Origin: Oceanospirillaceae bacterium
GTDB lineage: Bacteria; Pseudomonadota; Gammaproteobacteria; Pseudomonadales; Balneatricaceae
DNA: 10,752 bases
Direction of reading: 5' to 3'
Assembly: GCA_003523085.1 (NCBI GenBank)
Contig: DPHD01000078.1
Location: 9,211-19,962, forward strand
Made by a program: the position numbers and the translations under genes. Numbering within the stretch: position 1 is the stretch's first letter; each line of letters starts with the position of its first letter. A model generated the notes under the pieces. That model was not told the DNA's origin, did not search any database, and worked only from the letters and a program-made list of their open reading frames with translations. Positions 7,351 to 10,752 of the stretch are shown here, one piece after another.

Positions 7351-8681
7351 TGGCAGATCAAGCACGGTCGGTACCGAGCTTACCGGACTATGGCAGCGAC
7401 TGTGGTTGGTATAACAACCTGCCACAGCCTGCTGTAAGTGTGCCCTTACAAGGGTTGGTGAAGGCCGATATCGCTATTATTGGAGCTGGTTTTACCGGTT
7501 TAGCGGCGGCGCGGCGGGCGGCCGAGTTAGCCCCCGACAAACACATTGTGTTGCTGGATGCCTTGGCGGTAGGTATGGCCTCGGCAGGCCGCAATTCGGG
7601 GTTTATGATCGATTTACCCCATGCCTTAAAAAGCCACTCATATACCACTGATGTAACCCACGATCATAATATTATCGCCTTTAATCGATCGGGAATTGCC
7701 TATGCAAAAAGTATCGTACAAGAGCACAATATCGCCTGTGACTGGAGCGAAAGCGGTAAGATTCATGGAGCGACCTCGGCCAATGGCGCCAAAAGTCTTA
7801 GTTCTTATGGGCAAGGATTGGCGGCATTGGGCGAACCCTTTAGCCACCTTTCTAGCCAACAAATGCAAGACACCACGGGGCTCAATTATTACCACAGCGG
7901 TGTATTTACCCCTGGCACTGTACTGATTCAGCCGGCGGCGTTTGTACGTGGCTGTGCGCAACATTTGCCCGCTAACGTCAGCCTGTATGAAAACTCGCCG
8001 GTGACGGCTTACCAATGGGGCAGCCCCAATTTGCTCACCACGCCCCATGGGCAAGTGAGTGCCGACCAAGTGTTGTTATGCAATAACGGTTTTGCCCAAG
8101 CTTTTGGTGAACAAAAAGGCCGCCTAGTGCATGTGTGCACATACGCCAGTATGACGCCCCCAATGTCTCCCGCGCAGCAACAGCGTTTAGGCGGTGAACA
8201 AAGCTGGGGGTTGATTCCGGCACACCCAGCTGGCGCTACCATTCGCCGTACACCCGACCAACGCCTGTTAGTACGTAGCGTGATTACCTGTAATCCAAAA
8301 TTGAGTTACCGGCACATTAATATGGCCAAGGTGAAGGCGCAGCATCAGATTAGTTATAAACGTCGTTTTAGCGCTTTGCCAGATCTGCAGTTTGAACACA
8401 CGTGGGGAGGTTTATTGTGTTTGTCGGGTAACGAGGCAAGCTATTTTGGACAGTGCCAAGCCGGTGTATACGCCGCTGTTTGTCAAAACGGTTTAGGCGT
8501 GGCTCGCGGCACTGCTGCGGGTAAACTGTTAGCAGAAATGGCCCTTGGTCACGACAGCGAATTATTACGCCAACAAGTGAACCAAGCCCAGCCCAGCTGG
8601 TTGCCGCCTAAACCATTGCGCGATTGGGCCGTGAGCGCCACTATTGCAATGCATGAGATGCGAGCTGGTCACGAGGCCTAG
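7350..8681 (+). CDS. FAD-dependent amine/amino-acid oxidase (DAO family, PuuB-like)
   Basis: The 443-residue flavoprotein belongs to the glycine oxidase/D-amino acid oxidase superfamily. An N-terminal extension of about 38 residues precedes the Rossmann motif IIGAGFTGLAA (G45, G47, G50), with Asp70 ending the second strand in VLLDA. ASAGRNSGF (77-85) is the mark of gamma-glutamylputrescine oxidase-like enzymes. CQNGLGVARGTAAGKLLAEMALG near the end is the second FAD-contacting segment. It should oxidise a C-N bond of a secondary amine, D-amino acid or N-methyl compound to an imine or aldehyde. Partners upstream (ALDH, DapA-like) suggest a cis-4-hydroxy-D-proline dehydrogenase role or oxidation of an N-methyl amino acid or polyamine. 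The start shares one base with the ALDH stop and lacks its own clear Shine-Dalgarno, implying translational coupling. No terminator is visible in the 88 nt after it. Confidence 0.88.
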   Translation: MADQARSVPSLPDYGSDCGWYNNLPQPAVSVPLQGLVKADIAIIGAGFTGLAAARRAAELAPDKHIVLLDALAVGMASAGRNSGFMIDLPHALKSHSYTTDVTHDHNIIAFNRSGIAYAKSIVQEHNIACDWSESGKIHGATSANGAKSLSSYGQGLAALGEPFSHLSSQQMQDTTGLNYYHSGVFTPGTVLIQPAAFVRGCAQHLPANVSLYENSPVTAYQWGSPNLLTTPHGQVSADQVLLCNNGFAQAFGEQKGRLVHVCTYASMTPPMSPAQQQRLGGEQSWGLIPAHPAGATIRRTPDQRLLVRSVITCNPKLSYRHINMAKVKAQHQISYKRRFSALPDLQFEHTWGGLLCLSGNEASYFGQCQAGVYAAVCQNGLGVARGTAAGKLLAEMALGHDSELLRQQVNQAQPSWLPPKPLRDWAVSATIAMHEMRAGHEA

Positions 8682-8703
8682 TGCAGAATGGCCATCATGT
8701 TAG

Positions 8704-8733
8704 TTGTTTTATGCGTACAAAAATAGGTACAAT
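8704..8733 (+). promoter_or_regulatory. yefM-yoeB promoter with paired GTAC operator cores
   Basis: TTGTTT (8704-8709), 18 bases, then TACAAT (8728-8733) make a good -35/-10 pair. Two near-palindromic hexamers, CGTACA (8714-8719) and GGTACA (8726-8731), have centres 12 bases apart and lie in the spacer and on the -10. In E. coli the YefM-YoeB complex represses its operon by binding two palindromes with TGTACA cores at about this spacing (from memory), so autoregulation is very likely here. AGGAG at 8759-8763 is a strong ribosome binding site 6 bases before the yefM ATG. Confidence 0.68.
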
Positions 8734-8769
8734 GAAGCCCTAACAATTCATTAGCTGCAGGAGCTACCT

Positions 8770-9024
8770 ATGGATACCATGAGTTATTCTTCTTTGAGAG
8801 CGCAACTAGCGGGCACCTTAGATCAGGTTAATGATAATCATAAACCTGTATTGGTCACACGACAAAATGGCCGCCCAGCGGTGATTATGAGCCTTGAAGA
8901 CTATCAATCCTATGAGGCCACGGCTTATTTAATGGCCAGCCCTGCTAATGCACAAAGGCTTAACCAAGCCATAAATGAAGTTGAGGCAGGCAACCTAGTT
9001 GAGCAATCACTGGTTGAATTGTGA
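8770..9024 (+). CDS. yefM: YefM-type antitoxin (Phd/YefM family)
   Basis: The 84-residue antitoxin neutralises the YoeB mRNA interferase and represses its own operon. It is close to E. coli YefM along its length: MDTMSYSSLRAQLAGTLDQV (N-terminal DNA-binding fold), then LVTRQNGRPAVIMSLEDYQS at about 28-47, ETAYL-like EATAYLMASPANAQRLNQAI, and a loose acidic C-terminus (NEVEAGNLVEQSLVEL) that should wrap the toxin. The start at 8770 has a strong AGGAG upstream; a second ATG three codons later is less favoured because the E. coli protein also starts at the first position. The stop overlaps the toxin start by 4 bases (GTGA), the normal coupling for these pairs. The module sits between the oxidase operon and its presumed regulator. 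Confidence 0.95.
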   Translation: MDTMSYSSLRAQLAGTLDQVNDNHKPVLVTRQNGRPAVIMSLEDYQSYEATAYLMASPANAQRLNQAINEVEAGNLVEQSLVEL

Positions 9025-9275
9025 TTGTTTGTTGGGCACAAGCGGCTTGGCAGGACTATTTATATTGGCAAAAAGCTGACAAAAAAGTTCTGCAAAGGAT
9101 CAATAAACTAGTTAAAGACATTGGTCGCCATGCGCATCAGGGTTTGGGTGACCCCGAACCCTTAAAGCACAATTGGTCGGGCTATTGGTCCCGCCGAATA
9201 GACCGTCAACATCGGTTGGTTTATAAAACCACTGCAGACAAAATCATCATAGTGCAGTGCCGTTACCACTATTAA
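9021..9275 (+). CDS. yoeB: YoeB-type toxin, ribosome-dependent mRNA interferase
   Basis: Cuts mRNA in the ribosomal A site and blocks translation when YefM is lost. The protein has 84 residues, the same length as E. coli YoeB, and aligns without gaps: DYLYWQ at 12-17, catalytic Glu46 in PEPLKHN, SGYWSRRI at 53-60, Arg65 in HRLVY and His83-Tyr84 at the CRYHY end. All known active-site residues (Glu46, Arg65, His83, Tyr84) are kept, so the toxin appears intact. Start is GTG at 9021, within the antitoxin's last codons; no separate Shine-Dalgarno is needed if translation is coupled. The stop overlaps the convergent lysR stop by 4 bases, leaving no room for a terminator between them. Confidence 0.95.
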   Translation: MIVCWAQAAWQDYLYWQKADKKVLQRINKLVKDIGRHAHQGLGDPEPLKHNWSGYWSRRIDRQHRLVYKTTADKIIIVQCRYHY

Positions 9276-10198
9276 AAACTATTCAACAACCACTGGCTTA
9301 GGGCTTGCACGTCAGGATGATGCACCAAGTTGGACTTAATGGCTAAATAATACCCACGGCCGGTGTCCCATACCTTGTCGGTGAGTTTGACGAGTTTGCC
9401 TTGGGCGACTAAATCCCCCGTAGAGTGTTCAAAACCTAGGGCAATGCCTTCACCTTCCAACACCGCTTGGATCAACATGGGGTAGTTGTTAAAGGTCATG
9501 CCAGCGGGGACTTTAATGTCCTCATCCAAGTCAATGCTATCTACGTTGAAGCGGGCTAACCAAGCTGGCCAATCAATGGCGTCCCAACCAATGTTATCCC
9601 ACAGCTGTTCGTCTAGGTGCAGTAAACGATGTTTCATAAGGTCGCTTGCCTGCATGGGCCGTTGCCTTGTGCCTAGGTATTCTGGGCTACACACAGGGTA
9701 GGCCTGCTCCGAGAATAAGTAATGGGTTTGGTTGCCTTGTAATTGATTGTTGCCGCAGGTAAGGGCTAGGTCAACCTTGTCGGAACGTAACTCTTGGGCT
9801 TTATCCGTAGCGATAACATGGACTTTAATGTCGGGGTATTGTTGCTGAAAAGCGCGAATACGAGGCATTAACCAAAAGCTAGAAAAGGCCAAGGTAGAAG
9901 CAATGGTAATTTGGCCGGTGGCTTGGGTGCGGCGGATGTCATTGCTAACGCTGGCGATGTGGCCTAGGCCCATGGTCACCGCTTGAAATAACTTGTGGCC
10001 ATCTTTAGTCAATTCTATACGCCTTTGTGCGCGGTGAAACACGGGGCAACCGAGTTGTTCTTCTAAACGCTTTACCTGGCGACTAACGGCGGCTTGCGAA
10101 ACGCACAACTCATTAGCGGCAAGGGTAAAACTTAAATGCCGTGCTGCCGCCTCGAAGGTGACTAAGCCATTAATCCCCGGTAATTGTTTACGTAACAA
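9272..10198 (-). CDS. LysR-type transcriptional regulator, GcvA-like
   Basis: The 308-residue DNA-binding regulator has an N-terminal winged helix-turn-helix at about 8-66 (LVTFEAAARHLSFTLAANEL, then SQAAVSRQVKRLEEQLGCPVFHR) and a periplasmic-binding-protein-like effector domain from about 95 (GQITIASTLAFSSFWLMPRI, later FNNYPMLIQAVLEGEGIALG), a layout like GcvA. The start is TTG (10198-10196), supported by AGGAG (10209-10205) six bases upstream and by the normal LysR N-terminus; no ATG is available before residue 76. It is divergent from the mttB-like gene across 137 nt that hold a T-N11-A site also found before the DapA-like operon. It most likely activates both units, represses itself, and senses a pathway metabolite. 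Confidence 0.93.
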   Translation of the reverse strand: MLRKQLPGINGLVTFEAAARHLSFTLAANELCVSQAAVSRQVKRLEEQLGCPVFHRAQRRIELTKDGHKLFQAVTMGLGHIASVSNDIRRTQATGQITIASTLAFSSFWLMPRIRAFQQQYPDIKVHVIATDKAQELRSDKVDLALTCGNNQLQGNQTHYLFSEQAYPVCSPEYLGTRQRPMQASDLMKHRLLHLDEQLWDNIGWDAIDWPAWLARFNVDSIDLDEDIKVPAGMTFNNYPMLIQAVLEGEGIALGFEHSTGDLVAQGKLVKLTDKVWDTGRGYYLAIKSNLVHHPDVQALSQWLLNSF

Positions 10199-10209
10199 AA
10201 TTTTCTCCT

Positions 10210-10237
10210 ACTGTCACAGGCCTTTGGCCTTGGCAGT
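10210..10237 (-). other. Imperfect hairpin in lysR leader, against its ribosome binding site
   Basis: Arms ACTGTCACAGGCC and GGCCTTGGCAGT around a TTT loop pair almost fully, with one bulged base and one mismatch (G-U on one strand). In the minus-strand mRNA the hairpin ends at the base next to AGGAG of lysR, so it could modulate lysR translation. As DNA it could be a second operator. The function is inferred. Confidence 0.45.
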
Positions 10238-10243
10238 AACGTA

Positions 10244-10258
10244 ATAACATTAAGTTAT
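10244..10258. promoter_or_regulatory. LysR-type regulator binding site (T-N11-A), copy 2
   Basis: ATAACATTAAGTTAT (ATAAC-N5-GTTAT, T-N11-A core) is the exact reverse complement of the site at 4810-4824. It lies in the lysR/mttB divergent spacer, the classic location for LysR auto-regulation plus activation of the divergent gene. Its centre is about 64 bases upstream of the mttB start of transcription implied by the -35/-10 pair at 10280-10308. An extra ATAAC half-site occurs at 10287-10291. Confidence 0.7.
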
Positions 10259-10279
10259 GTGTTGGTGCCTAAATGTCGT

Positions 10280-10308
10280 TTGCATCATAACCAATAATTA
10301 CCTAATTT
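10280..10308 (+). promoter_or_regulatory. Candidate activator-dependent promoter of mttB-like gene
   Basis: TTGCAT (10280-10285), 17 bases, TAATTT (10303-10308) is a weak sigma-70 match, with about three of six bases in each element. Transcription would begin near 10315, giving a leader of about 20 nt. A weak promoter with a LysR site at the proper upstream distance fits positive control; the exact boxes are uncertain. Confidence 0.32.
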
Positions 10309-10322
10309 GGCAGCTAATTATT
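10293..10322. repeat. Inverted repeat overlapping mttB promoter and ribosome binding site
   Basis: AATAATTA (10293-10300) and TAATTATT (10315-10322) are perfect inverted arms around a 14-base spacer; CC and GG extend them to 10 pairs if one T is bulged. The repeat spans the candidate -10 and reaches the GGAG ribosome binding site of the mttB-like gene. It could be an operator for another factor; AT-rich chance pairing is also possible. Confidence 0.4.
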
Positions 10323-10335
10323 TGGAGAATTAGTG

Positions 10336-10752
10336 ATGACCCATGCTTTTGAACAGGCGACTCGCCCCGTGCGAGGTCAGCGCAGTGGCGGACGCGCCAA
10401 TCGTCAAAAATTACGTAGCCATAACATTGAGCAAATGTTGCCACAGTTATGCCATGGTTTGCCTTACACCCAACCCTTAGACGAAGACCAAATTCGTAAA
10501 ATCGATGATGCCTCCATGGCTATTTTGGAAGAGGTGGGTGTGGTGTTTAGGGACCCGATTGCCTTGGAAGACTGGCGTAAGGCTGGGGCTAGGGTAGAAG
10601 GTGACCTGGTAAAGTTTGATCGTCACCATATTCGTGAACTGATCAAAAGCATCCCCACAGACTTTGAATATCAGGCCCGAAACAGCAGTAATAATCTAAA
10701 ATTGGGCGGCCGTCATTGTATGTTTGTGCCCATGACAGGCGCACCTTTTCTG
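10336..10752 (+). CDS. MttB-superfamily (trimethylamine methyltransferase-like) protein, N-terminal part
   Basis: An open frame of 139 codons runs off the right edge. The N-terminus fits non-pyrrolysine members of the MttB family: an arginine-rich opening (RPVRGQRSGGRANRQKLR, 10-27), LPYTQPLDEDQIRKIDDASM and AILEEVGVVFRDP at about 42-74, AGARVEGDLVKFDRHHIRELI at 83-103, then a beta-rich stretch that ends at GAPFL. Family members move a methyl group from trimethylamine or a betaine (glycine betaine, proline betaine, carnitine) to a corrinoid protein. The catalytic core, and the site of pyrrolysine in the archaeal enzyme, are outside the window. GGAG at 10324-10327 is a good ribosome binding site about 8 bases before the ATG. 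Partner corrinoid-protein or reactivase genes, if present, must lie further right. The family is recognised from the N-terminus only, so substrate assignment is not possible. Confidence 0.75.
   Translation, partial: MTHAFEQATRPVRGQRSGGRANRQKLRSHNIEQMLPQLCHGLPYTQPLDEDQIRKIDDASMAILEEVGVVFRDPIALEDWRKAGARVEGDLVKFDRHHIRELIKSIPTDFEYQARNSSNNLKLGGRHCMFVPMTGAPFL

Noticed and set aside
7638..8069. Minus-strand open frame (143 codons) inside the FAD oxidase gene
   Set aside because: It is antisense to a strongly supported flavoenzyme, its composition is unlike a real protein, and it has no family resemblance.
10336..10752. Possible pyrrolysine (amber-readthrough) methyltransferase
   Set aside because: The visible part has no in-frame TAG, and the archaeal pyrrolysine position lies well beyond this segment, so nothing supports it.
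1..10752. CRISPR arrays, tRNA/rRNA genes, transposase genes and phage genes
   Set aside because: Looked for on both strands; no spaced repeats, no tRNA-like cloverleaf, no rRNA sequence and no transposase or integrase motifs were seen.

Overview
The window looks like chromosomal DNA of a gammaproteobacterium, probably a marine or other free-living heterotroph. This rests on an E. coli-like FadH, a near-textbook YefM-YoeB pair, a GcvA-type LysR regulator, and catabolic genes of a kind often found in betaine- and amino-acid-using marine bacteria. The lineage is an inference from gene content; no rRNA or tRNA marker is present.

Left part (1-4223, all minus strand): a perfect palindrome sits at the left edge directly after the stop of a full-length 2,4-dienoyl-CoA reductase gene (fadH). 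Upstream of fadH lie its promoter region, an RluA-family pseudouridine synthase gene, and a FemAB/GNAT-like protein gene (DUF482 type). A divergent spacer then leads to a small SRPBCC-domain gene on the plus strand (4330-4761). These look like ordinary housekeeping or stand-alone genes.

Right part (4762-10752): this is a catabolic locus. A plus-strand operon encodes a DapA-family lyase/deaminase, a PuuC-like aldehyde dehydrogenase and a DAO/PuuB-type FAD amine or amino-acid oxidase, tightly packed (11-nt gap, then a 1-nt TAATG overlap). A yefM-yoeB toxin-antitoxin module follows. Next is a LysR-type regulator on the minus strand, read divergently from an MttB-superfamily (trimethylamine methyltransferase-like) gene that runs off the right edge.

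The main discovery is that the spacer before the DapA-family operon and the lysR/mttB spacer share the same 15-bp T-N11-A palindrome (ATAACTTAATGTTAT on one strand, its exact reverse complement at the other site). Both copies lie about 64-67 bp upstream of the transcription start that the best -35/-10 match would give. This is where LysR-type activators normally bind, so the LysR protein probably controls both units as one regulon.

The combined gene set suggests this inferred pathway: an MttB-like enzyme demethylates a quaternary amine (proline betaine, hydroxyproline betaine or similar), a flavoenzyme oxidises the resulting amine or imino acid, a DapA-family enzyme removes water and ammonia or cleaves carbon, and an aldehyde dehydrogenase yields an acid for central metabolism. 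The flavin oxidase + DapA-like + ALDH triad has the same enzyme classes as the known cis-4-hydroxy-D-proline to 2-oxoglutarate route. The substrate is not proven by sequence alone.
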